A DNA stretch of 64,000 bases, from contig CAWUHX010000141.1 in NCBI GenBank assembly GCA_963922205.1, positions 558,001-622,000 of the forward strand, in the 5' to 3' direction. The notes under the pieces were generated by a model that was given only the letters and a program-made list of their open reading frames with translations, was not told the DNA's origin and made no database searches. This DNA is from Romanomermis culicivorax. Lineage: Eukaryota; Nematoda; Enoplea; Mermithida; Mermithidae. Shown here piece after piece: positions 37,601 through 47,711 of the stretch (position 1 is the stretch's first letter; the number at the start of each line of letters is the position of its first letter). The translations under genes were made by a program, and so were the position numbers.

Positions 37601-40536
37601 ACGTTTGTACTGGTGCAAACGACAGTCTAAAATTTGTTTGTACTTCATTGGTTACACTGTGATTGATATATCAAATTCAATCTTCATACCAGAAAATTGT
37701 TTGTAGGCCCAAATTTTTGTTTGTACTCAAGCCAAAAAGTTTGTAAAGTACAAAAAACTATGTTCATTACTACCAGTGTTTTTTGCCGGAGGCAAATGAA
37801 AATTTTTGGCGGCAAATGAAAGTAGAGTTGTTATTTGTACATGTGCAAACGAAAATATTATTAAATTTCATCAATGTAGCATTTTGTGACATATTTTTAT
37901 ACTGTACTTTTAAACCGAATAGATGCATGTTGGTGGACTTTAAAAGGTCAAAATCTCAAAATTTTCCGTCGCTTCGTGCCGGTCATGTGTATAATGATCA
38001 TTATTCTCCATTAGGCGTGACCGTTAGCATATGCACTTTCACTTACTTATCAATGTTCAACAGTTTCCATCAATCAAGTTAGCTCGTCTTATTTTGTAAT
38101 CATTAACAGTCAGTATTACGTCGAAAATTGACATTTTTCATTATTTCTCACAATTTTTTCTCACCGTGTTAGTACTCTGAAGGTGTCAAAAATCGAAAAC
38201 TTAGACCGTAGGGGAGCAGAGGTTACTTAATTTATATCTATTTTTGCTATGTACAAATTGTACAAATCAACTATTGATTGCTGTTTGTACATGGGCAAAT
38301 GGGTCATGTAAAAAAATCCCTGTTTGCCTTGGCAAGCACGAAAACGGTTCGGGAAACAATCAGCTATTTAGGCTGGCTGGTACAAGATGAACTGATAGAG
38401 CCTATCCGGGTACGGTCCAAAAGCTATAAAAGTGTGCGTATAAAGAGATTGTTAAAGATTCACAGCCGAAAAAGCTGAAACACCGCTTTTTTGACTATAT
38501 TAACAAGAACCTGACCTCGGATTGAAGAACGATCAAAAATCTGGCCATCAAGTCGTTCATTCCTTGCACGTAGCCTATTTCCGGGTTTAGTACACAAAAT
38601 GTCAATAAGGCGTCTCTTAGTTCTAGAACGTGAGCACTATTCCTGCGAAATGACGAAAAGTTCGTCTAGTTACAGGCACCTTAACGATAGAAAATTAATA
38701 TACGTGAAATAATTGTGCGATCGATCGGTTCTAGGGACATCTTTAGCAATATATCGTAAAGATTCGACTAAGTTTTCGCCTTTGACTTCTAATCTTCGGG
38801 CAACAATCTGATAAAAAAGATTAGTCAATTAAATGTCAATAGTTAATCAATTGTATTATTTTAAATAATATAGATTCGGTAGGATTCGAGAAGTAAGAAA
38901 AAGCTTTTTTTCATTATACACGTCAAAAATTCTCGTTGGATTCAAAAGAAGACGTTCTAAAGTTTGGCATTCAAAATCTTTAAATAAATATTGCTCGGAA
39001 AGTCAACAATGTGATTTTTCGGCCTGATAGAGTGTTCAAAAATGTCTGAATGTTGGATTAAAAATTTACCTCAGCTTCGATACAATCACGATCTTTGATA
39101 TTCGGATGTACAATGCCATTGGAAATTCGGCTGCTCGTATTTACGAACGAATCGTATGCCGGTTTATTTTCTATTATACAATTGTCCGCTTGATTAATGT
39201 CGAATTCGGTGTAATTTTCGGCCAAAAAATTGAGCCACCTGTTTTTAACGGCGCTATAATGCGCCACTTTGTTGCGAAAAATTTCGTCTTTTTCCAATGA
39301 GGTAGACGACGAAGGGTAAAATGAAAATAAATATGGCCAAACTTCGTTTCTGATGCTATTTTCGCATCCGCCTAAAACAGTTTAGAAGAAATAAAGACAA
39401 AATTGGGGAAGAAAAATAGAATCAACCTCGGAAAACGGTCCTTTTAAAATCGTGCTCGGCCACTAAACGACCGGCCGCATCGAAAAATGAGCGGAATTGA
39501 GATTCGTTCAAGGGTGGACATCGGGAGGCGATCGAGTCGGATAATTCTGAAAATAAAAAAAAAGATTTGAAACGATTAAAAAATAAAGCTTTGAATTAGT
39601 GATGAGAAAAATTTTCACATCCAGATATCCGTGTTTTTTGCATCTTCGGATATCCGGATATTTTTAATGTTCTTTGCAAAGAGGTAAAAAGAAGTCACAT
39701 ATCAAGTAATGATACACTGGGCCAACCACAATACTACTGAACCTTTTGTTATTGAAACTTTGTGTAATAATGTAGGGATATTCACAAGTGAGCGGTTCCA
39801 AACAAGCGACAGAGAATGTAATTACACTTTCTTCACATTTTCTTTTTTTCCCTTATATTTTTCTTAGTATGTATTTCTTTCCTCTTTCGTTCTGTGTGTT
39901 GCTTATGTTTTCGTTTATGTATGTGCGACTACAGTTATTCAAAACAACTTGTAATGTTATTGTATTATGAGCAAAAAAAGAAAAAATTATATGACAAGAA
40001 AGAAAATGAAAGAAGGCACAGACAAAAGATGAAAACGTAAAAACATACATAAACGAAAACATAAGCAATAGACACAGAAAATGAAAGGAAAAAGAAATAC
40101 ATACAAAGAAAAATATAAGGTGAAGGAGGAAAATATGAAGAAAGTCTTATTAAATTCTCGATCTATCGTTTGGAATCGGCCAAATGGGAATTCGCTCAAT
40201 TTGGAATTCATTCACTTGGTATCCGCTCACATGAGAATACCTCATAATGTAGTACTTCTCAGTAACCTTTACTTCTTTTTTGAGCAGTGAAAATATCCGG
40301 ATATTTTTTCACATCCGGATATCCGTTTTTCAAAATATCCGGATATCCGACGCACATCACTAGTTTGAATCATGCAAAAATAATTTGACTGATGGCGAAA
40401 GAATTTATTTACCGTTTCTCGAATCGAAAAGCTCGTTCACGCACAAAACATCGATCGAAGGCGAAGGAGGGCAAGAAATAACTTCGAAATCTTCGACGCA
40501 GCCACTTTCTTCCAGACTAGGCCGAGAGTTTGACAT
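34683..40536 (-). CDS. TBC-domain Rab GTPase-activating protein, TBC1D25-like (10 exons)
   Basis: Exons on the minus strand, in order: 40413-40536, 39427-39546, 39070-39371, 38680-38807, 38516-38615, 37240-37321, 37090-37180, 36368-36513, 36173-36311, 34683-34776. They sum to 1326 nt (441 aa plus stop) with consistent phases and GT-AG introns. The short N-terminus (MSNSRPSLEESGC) leads into a TBC domain from about residue 55. Its arginine finger is Arg208 in IAKDVPRTDR and its glutamine finger is Gln242 in GYVQGMND. Later blocks are ALAFWCF, DDLFFCQKWLLLCFQREFHF and the terminal LRLDDVLKEAETLFYLYCRD. Such proteins speed GTP hydrolysis by Rabs on membranes. The DDLFFC..WLLL block resembles TBC1D25, but its N-terminal ubiquitin-like part is absent. 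A different TBC subfamily is possible. The start codon is the first ATG of exon 1; an upstream exon cannot be excluded. Confidence 0.9.
34777..36172 (-). other. Last intron of the TBC gene: nothing recognised
   Basis: AT-rich intron of 1.4 kb with no bounded repeat or hairpin module that I can see. Confidence 0.4.
36560..36960 (-). repeat. GCGCC hairpin and GGCTAGCCAT-type repeat in TBC intron
   Basis: The hairpin CGGCGCTTCGCACC lies at 36783-36796. Before it, 36640-36700 holds inverted copies of the TGGCTAGCCATA / GATTTTCCAATC motifs seen at 22220-22290, so this is a reverse copy of that element. The ends are not resolved. Confidence 0.55.
37580..38325. mobile_element. hAT-like fragments with TTTGTAC repeats and a GCGCC hairpin in TBC intron 5
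   Basis: 37580-37770 resembles the reverse of the MITE at 45522-45959 (CGTTTGTACTGGTGCAAAC, GTAAAGTACAAAAAAC). At 37774 a CAGTGTTTTTTGCC end begins, followed by GGCAAATGAAA repeats, a hairpin-like CCGTCGCTTCGTGCCGG (37968) and a possible right end, AAAAAAATCCCTG, at 38319. The flanking 8-mers do not match, so the bounds are tentative. Confidence 0.5.
39597..40362. mobile_element. hAT element with GATATCCGGATAT ends and internal foldback, TBC intron 1
   Basis: Ends TAGTGATGAGAAAAATTTTC and GACGCACATCACTA carry nested GGATATCCGGATAT motifs just inside. The flanks CTTTGAAT (39589-39596) and GTTTGAAT (40363-40370) match at 7 of 8. Internally, 39850-39925 and 40042-40120 are inverted copies (TATTTTTC, GTATTTCTTT, CTTATGTTTTCGTTTATGTA and complements), giving a stem of about 75 bp. 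There is no transposase. Confidence 0.8.
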
Positions 40537-40839
40537 TAATTTTTTTTCAACTGAGAAACGTAATTAAAACACAAAAGCACGGCAAATAATATGCAACAGC
40601 ATTTCTAGGAGATTCCAACTAGCGAAGGGTTTCAAAAATTGAATTTTCAAGGCCTAAAGATAAATAATCGCATTAATTGACCCAAATTAATAAAATAAAT
40701 GCTACATCTACCGAAAAATATGGAATCTTAAGAATATCATGCCTGTGCTCGTAAACATTGTCGACAAATGTTTATACGCTGTATATATGCTGTACGTGTT
40801 GGATATGTAGGGATGGGTAGCTAAAGTGCATATAAACCG

Positions 40840-41330
40840 AAAATTTTTGGGTTTTTAGCCTCTGGAATGCTCAAAAGAATAACCAAGTTTAAAAAGACTG
40901 TTACACACTCCTCCAAGAAAAAGTTTATAACCTGGTACGTAGGTAACTGGTCAAAGCCCTGACTGGTAGACTCTTTGCACATCCAGGTTGGAATGTGCAA
41001 CTTGTGGATAAATTTTAATTTACCTTCAAATTTTAGACAGAAAAAAATTTTGAGGTTCGAAGTCGGAAAAGTGCATTTCGATATATTTTTTAGAGAAAAA
41101 CCACATGATTATAGTAATTATTATTTGCTATAATTCACTTCAGGCACGACCGTTAGCATGCTTCACTTCTATAATAGTTTTCGTCATCTAAAATGTATCA
41201 TTCCACTTTTTAATCAGTAATCTTCGATATTCTGTTGGAATATTTGATGAAAATTTAGATTTTTGCATTAATTACCGGAAATTCTTTTTTCTTGCTTTGA
41301 AGATTTTTTTATGAGTTTTGATTTTTTAGT
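40840..41330. repeat. GCGCC-module arm without a clear hairpin
   Basis: The sequence has the CCAGGTTGGAATGTGCAAC motif (40985) shared with 1912, 43562 and 46525, then TTCAGGCACGACCGTTAGCATG, ATAGTTTTCGTCATCTAAAA and AATCAGTAATCTTC, which is the long module arm in forward orientation. The hairpin itself is lost or unrecognisable. No ends were found. Confidence 0.5.
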
Positions 41331-42211
41331 TGGTTAGCTGATTGATCGAAAATATCAGGTCTGAACAGGCCGAAAAATTAAACCCTAAATCTTGAAATAA
41401 GTATTGAAAAGATTCATTTTCAGCGTTCAAAGCATCAAAATGTGAAAATTCAAATACGCTCCGTGTATCTTCACTTCTTGCTGATCGCAGACATGTCAAC
41501 GGTCGAAAATTTAAGCAATTTAATTTTTTATGCCTCAGATCGTTTGACAAGTTCATTTAGTGCAAATAAAGTCACTTAGGCACATCTCAAAATTATACAT
41601 CGGTTACCACCGAAAACTAAAACATGAGAATATTAAATTTAGAGTGAAGATAAAAACTGAACCCCATTAGTGTGAACTGCTTGTAAACAAATGATAATGA
41701 CAGAATGAGAAACGTATGCACAAAGGCGTACAACTTGCGAGAATTGAAATCAACAATAATCCGGTGAACAAAACTAATTTTTTACCGTGCCGTTTTCGAA
41801 AATTTTTAGTTCGAATTAAACGTAATGAACTCTCCTACATGTTGACAGAGTATTTTCAACAAAGATTATACCGCGGTGACGCAGTCAGTCATAAAAAAAT
41901 TTTTCGTTTCTAGCTTCTAAGATGACTGAAAATCAACGGAATTTAGCTTTAGACAAGTAAAAAAATACGTGCTAATTAGCCCAAACTCTCAAAATTTGTT
42001 GTTCTGTTCCAAAATTTTTGTGCCAAAAACAATGTTTTAACACTGGACATAGCCGAAAAGTCCAGTATATGAATTTTTGGTTACTTATGCACTTTATAGC
42101 CATATATGTGATTGGCAGGGGGTTGGGAGGACCCCTCCATCACCATCTTGGTCGAACACTATAATCAAATGATAGAACCCTCCCTCAACTCGAAAAAATT
42201 TGGAAACAAGC

Positions 42212-43300
42212 AAGGGTGGAAAAAAAACATTTTCAAAATTTCGAATTTGTGTTTTTTGGGTTTTTATGGGTTTTTCTGGGTGCATAGTTTTAAAACAAAA
42301 ACACACAAATGAAATCATCGACCTCTGAACCGTCGAAAAAATTGTCGGCATTGAATTTTATGAAGACTAGCTTTTTGACCGATGCAGATGACAATCGATT
42401 ATGCAACTTGATGTGAGCAAAGCCAAATGTTGAAAAATCTTTCGATCCGATGACGCAGTGGACACTGGACACCACCAAGGAAAACATGAGATTATAATAC
42501 GACAGAATTAATTTTGTCTGTTTGTCAATATTAGTCTTAAAAAACGTATACTCTCATGGCAATTTTTTGCAATGAAGACCACGTTTTGCCTTCCGTCAAC
42601 CAATATTGCATAGCAGGTTTTTGACCGCTTCCAGCATTTTGTAACAGACGGAATTTTTTCCTTATCTTCACTTGCCCAGATCATATATTCAGCGAGTTGT
42701 TTGTAAATTGACTTTGCGGGCTGAAAAAAGTTTGATGTTTCTTCAGAATTCATACTGCTTACAGCCACTTAATCAGCATACTTGAGTGGGGCCCCATTTT
42801 AAGTTAATTTCTGGACCCAAAAAGCTGCCAGCTACCTCTCTCTTCAGGGGGTCTGCCGTTTCCCTCAAAATTTCAGGGCTGCTCAAGCTCATGAGTGCTC
42901 ATAACTCATGAGCAGTCAAATCTATACCTAATATTCAGATAAACTATCAAAGCGAATCAACTTCAGTCAAAAGCATAGTCAGCCAAAAAACAATTCAAAC
43001 ATAAGCTAAATTTATTGAATAGGAATCTTAAGCTTTTAGATTAGAATAACTCAACAGAACAGTCATACGAATCGAATCGAATAGCGCTAAAAGTTTCCTG
43101 AGTTGAAAATTTACAAAGCATGTATTTGTTTGTTGTTTTGTGTAATCTCATCTCAAATCTATTGTCATGTCAGTGTCAGAAGAGACTACATTGCGGTTAC
43201 TACAGTTGGCTCAACTCTCAATTTATTGTTAGATCAGAAAAAATTTGTATTCTTGAGAACAAGACTGACTTTTTTGATGAGGTGTAACTTAATTTGATTC
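42212..43300 (-). pseudogene. Deleted hAT transposon relic (transposase N- and C-terminal pieces)
   Basis: Minus-strand order: 5' region (43300-42880, matching 2250-2680), a transposase N-terminal piece (42768-42508, MAVSSMNSEET...), then directly a C-terminal piece (42487-42290) with the hAT dimerisation signature FAHIKLHNRLSSASVKKLVF, and the 3' end TTTTTTGGGTTTTTATGGG near 42212. The whole DDE catalytic core is missing, so this is an internal-deletion derivative. The larger copy at 47468-55861 has the same order. Confidence 0.75.
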
Positions 43301-43389
43301 AGCCGTTACACTAAGTATTCCGTTTATTTTGTATTGTATTAACATTAACTTTCGTAATTAATAAATTGTATCTAAAAAAACATGAAGAA

Positions 43390-43850
43390 GATGAATTTTT
43401 TTCTTTGACAAACCCAAAAAACCGAATGTCCGCCAACCCCGGAAAGAAGTTGCTTTTTTGGGAAAATTTTCGGTTTCTTCCGACTTTTTTGAAGGATTTT
43501 TGGGGACCCCCGAAAATTTTGGGAATTTTTTGGTACCCTCAACCAGGATTTTTTTGCACAGTCCAGGTTGCAATGTGCACATAGGGAAAAATTTTTGTAG
43601 CGGATAAATTTTTAGTTGCTCACTCTAAAATCGATAAATTTGCTTGAATTTAGCGGAAAAACCATCGTAAACTAGTTTTCTTGTATTTCAATCGATGAGC
43701 GTCGGTTTCAGGCTTTTAACACTCTGTTTTCTGATTTTGGAGAGAAAAGGAAAAGATTAATATGACTAGACTAGAGTAATGTGTTCGGCGCATAGCGCCG
43801 AAAATTTTTCCTGAGTTGCAATATTCTAGAACGCTAGAAAATGAATCTTT
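43390..43850. repeat. Fragments of G/C-tract and GCGCC-hairpin repeats
   Basis: GACCCCCGAAAATTTTGGG (43502-43520) and CCGACTTTTTTGAAGG belong to pale copies of the CATACCTGTAA-type MITE. TTGCACAGTCCAGGTTGCA (43551) starts the element that includes hairpin CGGCGCATAGCGCCG at 43788-43802. Confidence 0.45.
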
Positions 43851-44394
43851 CTACCTTCCACTTCCCAGACAGAAGGTTTGATCTCTCAATAAATTTAATG
43901 AATTTTTAGTCGGACAAACTAAAATTAAAAAACTAGGCAAGCGACCAAGAATTTGGATATTTTAACCGAATTTAGCCTAAATGTTTAGACTTTTTCTATT
44001 CTTATAATTCTAGCACTGCCTTACACTCAAAATGTTTTAATCACAGGAAAATCAAAATTTTCATGAAGATCGAAGAAAGATTTTTTGAAAATAACCGAGA
44101 AAAATGTTAGTTTTCATCAAATTCGTTAAAAAACAATAGGGGATCAAACATTTAGGCGAAATTTTATAAGTGGGTCCCGGCTTTCAGCCAAATTACTATA
44201 TATGAGTTGTTTGTTAATTTTGGGCAGTGGCTAGACGGACTCGAGTCCATCGAGCCGAAACACATAAAGTGGCTAAATGGACTCGAGTTTTCTTGTAGTA
44301 CAGTAAACGCATGGATATTGATAGTTGTGAGCCAAATTTTCAAACCTGTACAGTATGACGTCATAACATATAAAAAAACTCTTTTTCTCTTTTC

Positions 44395-45145
44395 GACATG
44401 ATACTGACATCTTATAACATAGTCCCATGTTATACCCCTAATTTATAACATACAAAATTTTTTTTTACATTTTTGACATGTTATAACATAATGGCATGTT
44501 ATAACCTAGCCCTATGTTATAACATACAAAGAAATTTTTTTCATTTTTAGACACATACGACTATGTTATAAAATGTCAGTGCGTTATGATATGTCGCGAA
44601 ATGAAAAAAATTTTTTTAATGTTATAACATGTCAGTATATTATGACATGTCGAAAAATGAAAAATTTTATTTTTTATATGTTACAACATAGGACCATGTT
44701 ATAACATGAGGCTATGCTACAGCATGTCGAAAAATGAGAAAAACAATTTTTGTATCTTATAACACAAGACTATGTTTATGACATGTCGAAGAATGAAATA
44801 TTTTTTTTGAATGTTGTAGCATAGGACCATGTTATAACATAGGACTATGTTATAGCATGTCAGTATGTTATGACATGTCGAAAAATGAAAAAATTTATTT
44901 TCTATGTTATATAACATAGGATCGTGTTATAAGATGAGGCTATGTTATAACATGTTGAAAAATTGAAAAAAAATTTTGTATCTTATAACACAAGACCACG
45001 TTTATAACATTTCGAAGAATTAAATAAATCTTTTTTTGTATGTTATAACATGGGACTATGTTATAACATAGCACTATGTTATAACATGTCGAAAATGAAA
45101 AAAAAATTTTGAATTTTATAACACAATACCATGTTTATAACATGT
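44395..45145. repeat. Tandem array of TATGTTATAACATA palindromes inside the MULE
   Basis: Some 25 copies of TATGTTATAACATA or near variants alternate with TGTCGAAAAATGAAAAAA spacers. A longer unit of about 170 bp (GAGGCTATG..., CTTATAACACAAGAC, TTTATGACATG...) is seen twice, at 44707 and 44936. Each palindrome could form a short hairpin. The motif has no known function that I can name. Confidence 0.8.
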
Positions 45146-45521
45146 GGAAAAGACCGAAAATTTTTTTATACGTTATGACGTCATACCGTACGTATATTTC
45201 ATGTACAGCATGTTTATACATCGCACTATATGGTTCTGAGTCGCTTCTTTTAAAAGGGTATATCTTATAACATGTTATACACTCACAGTTTATTCTTCGA
45301 AGCTCTAGATCTGCAGGTTTGAAAATTTGCTCATAGCTATCAATATCCATACATTTACTGTACTACAAGAAAACTCCAGTCCATTTAGCCACTTTGTGTG
45401 TTTTGGCTTGATGGACTCGAGTCCATTTAGCCATTTTGCAATTTTTGACTAAATGGACTCGAGTCTATTCAGTTATTTAGCGGGTTTTGACTAAATGGAC
45501 TCGAGTCCATTTAGCCACTGC

Positions 45522-45959
45522 CAGTGTTTTTTTGTACTTTACAAACGAAACGGTCCAGAGTACAAACGAAAATTTTGGCTTCGTTTGTACCAGTACAAAC
45601 GAAAATTTTAGGACAAAAAAATTTTTTGTCACTCAACAGCCATTAGTATTCAGTATCAATGGACTTGTTTGTTATGCGTCCCCGTCGATCAGCTATAGCA
45701 TAATAATAAAAGCTTTTTGTGAAGTATTTCACTAGTGCACGTTCTGTGCCTCATGATCAAGTGTTTTATGTGTCTGAATTCGTAGCCTTCTTATGTGTCT
45801 CGTGGAAATAGCCAACGTATTAATATTTCACAGCATGTTTGTTGCATTTTCTAACAATGAATGCTTTTTTAGCAATTTTTCGCAAATTTTGGAGTACAAA
45901 CGGTTTTTGAGAGATCGTTTGTACCAGCACAAATGGACCAAGTACAAAAAAAAACACTG
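45522..45959. mobile_element. 438-bp hAT MITE inserted in the MULE terminus
   Basis: Ends CAGTGTTTTTTTGTACTT and AAGTACAAAAAAAAACACTG are flanked by identical GCCACTGC 8-mers (45514-45521, 45960-45967). Removing it and one 8-mer restores the MULE terminus GAGTCCATTTAGCCACTGCC. Subterminal TTTGTAC / GTACAAACGAAA motifs repeat at both sides. There is no coding capacity. Confidence 0.95.
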
Positions 45960-46011
45960 GCCACTGCCTTAATTTTGAGCATGGATTTCTGTGGATAGTG
46001 TGTATTTATTT

Positions 46012-46135
46012 ATTTTTCCTTTAAAATTTTCCTTAGGCTCAGGCTTAGGGTTCAGCAGCTGCGCCCGGCGCAGCGCTGTTGAGGCTATTCCAAATGAAGT
46101 TGTTATATAAATATCAAGGGTCTTAAAGGAATATA
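46012..46135. repeat. TTAGGC-plus-hairpin repeat, copy 1
   Basis: Order: CCTTTAAAATTTTCCTTAGG, two telomere-like hexamers (one mutated), CAGCAGCTGCGCC-CGGCGCAGCGCTGTTG (strong hairpin), GAGGCTATTCCAAATGAAG, then AAGGGTCTTAAAGGAAT. The same order recurs at 54755-54860 and 56545-56680. Confidence 0.8.
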
Positions 46136-46150
46136 GTGCTGATACTTTCT

Positions 46151-46410
46151 GGTGAAATTGTGTAGTGGTAAACGCATTAAGTCCATAGGCTGACGGACCA
46201 GGTTCGATTCTTGAAGTAGGTAGGATTCATCTGTAGCGACAAGGAGTATGTGACATGTGTGCAGATTTTATGCAAATGAGTTCCTGAATGCCATGAGTCC
46301 CTGGATTTTCAAACTGATCTGGATAGCTGTCATCTTGAGGAGTCGGAAAATGCCAATTTGAACCATAATTGGGAAGGGAACCGACTTGTAAAAAAATTCC
46401 TAATATAAAA
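46151..46410 (+). mobile_element. tRNA-derived SINE
   Basis: The first 72 bases have an A-box-like TGTAGTGGTAAACGC (46161) and a B box GGTTCGATTCT (46201) at tRNA-like spacing. The unrelated body (GACAAGGAGTATGTGACATG, CATGAGTCCCTGG, GGAACCGACTTGTAAAAAAA) ends in an A-rich run near 46400. This layout is that of a Pol III SINE moved by a LINE. The ends are approximate and no duplication was found. Confidence 0.6.
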
Positions 46411-46424
46411 AATTATAAATGAAT

Positions 46425-46700
46425 TAAAACCCGACGCAAAGCGCCGGAAAATTTTCACTTTTCCATTTTAGAACGCATAAAAATCATCTCAGGACAGAAA
46501 AGCCTATAACCCAATCAAAGGGCAGTCAGGCCTCAAGTTGCACTGTGCAATTTGGCAGAAAAAAATTGGTTGCACAGCCCGAAATTTGGTAGCTGTACGC
46601 AAAAAAAGCCTGCCACCAACCCAACCCAGAAATTTGGAGTTTAACTCCCCCCCCCAACTGGTCGGACCTCTTACAGGTATGTTTATGGCCTATCAAATTT
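46425..46700. repeat. GCGCC hairpin and fragments of two MITE families
   Basis: The hairpin CCGACGCAAAGCGCCGG is at 46431-46447, then GAAAATTTTCACTTTTCCATT. At 46525-46560 lies the TTGCACTGTGCAA motif, and at 46640-46681 the right end of a CATACCTGTAA-family MITE (CCCCCAACTGGTCGGACC..ACAGGTATG). Confidence 0.5.
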
Positions 46701-47711
46701 GTCCCATGGTTTTTTACATTGAATTTTATGAAGAATGTTTTTCGAATAATCCAATGCGTGAAAATAGCTGATTGGAGAAAATTTCAGTCGCAGATATTTT
46801 TTTTGTGATTGTATTTTTTCTTGACTTTGCTTTCATTATTGCTGGTGCAAAGAACGATAAATAATTCAAACTTTTATTTCCTGGATATAATGTCTAAATT
46901 TCAACTCAATTCAACTATTTTTCATAAAATCGAGCTGGGTCATATTAAAAACATGCAACTATACCACAACTCAATATAAGCAAGCGGCCGAAAATTTGAA
47001 TTCTACGCCAGCGAAAATTTTTAAAACGCACCAAAATGCATCTTTCCGACATCGAATTCCCAAAAAGTTTCTCGCAATTTCGCGAAAGAGCCCAAAAACT
47101 TTTTTAGCACGCACTCCCAGATTTTTTCGTTTGTAGCAGCGTTTTTTTGTGCACGAAAAAAATTTGTGCCAATGGCACAAAAAAATTTTTCCATTCTAAA
47201 ATATACTGAAAACCTTTAATAAGTCTTAATACTTATGCTAAAAGTTCGATAAAAACATAACTTAAAATACTTTTGCCGCACTAATTTGAATAAAAATCGT
47301 ACCAACTCTGTTTTATCTAAGCACGTCAGGGCGATAAGAAAAACTGATCGAAAAGGCAGTTTATACGATCTGAAAAGAAATCGAATGATGCTGCGAGAAT
47401 TTGCACATTTTTATATATAATTTTTCAGGCATTTCATATTTTCCTTTAATTTTAGACTACAAATTTCCAGGGTTGGCGTGCATTGGGTTTTTGGGTTGAT
47501 GGGTTTTTTTTGGGTTGGAAAATTGGACATTTCTGGGTTTTTGAAGAAAAGAAATTCATTTTTTTTCCATTTTGTTCTCAGGAAAAAGTTTCTTCCTGAT
47601 TTAATAATCAAAATGAAAGTTGAGCCAACTTTAGTAACTGCACTGCAGTCTTTTCTGACACCAACATGACAACAGAGTTGAGATGAGATCACACAACAAA
47701 AAAATCAAATG

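Larger units (their letters stand above)
44223..45968. mobile_element. Mutator-like foldback element with 9-bp target duplication
   Basis: Ends GGCAGTGGCTAGACGGACTC and GAGTCCATTTAGCCACTGCC are flanked by identical TTAATTTTG 9-mers (44214-44222, 45969-45977). The 9-bp duplication and inverted arms of about 150 bp (sharing CTTGTAGTACAGTAAA, GGATATTGATAG, AATTTTCAAACCTG) point to a MULE. The right arm has extra copies of CTAAATGGACTCGAGTCCAT. The centre is a palindrome-rich tandem array and there is no transposase. A hAT MITE (45522-45959) sits in the right terminus. Confidence 0.88.

Noticed and set aside
38278-38478. Small plus-strand frame in TBC intron 5
   Set aside because: It has no recognisable motif and lies between a hAT fragment and a coding exon on the other strand.
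44395-45145. Regular repeats and spacers suggested a CRISPR array
   Set aside because: The host is eukaryotic, the repeats are palindromic and variable, the spacers are themselves repeated, and the array lies inside a MULE with its own target duplication.
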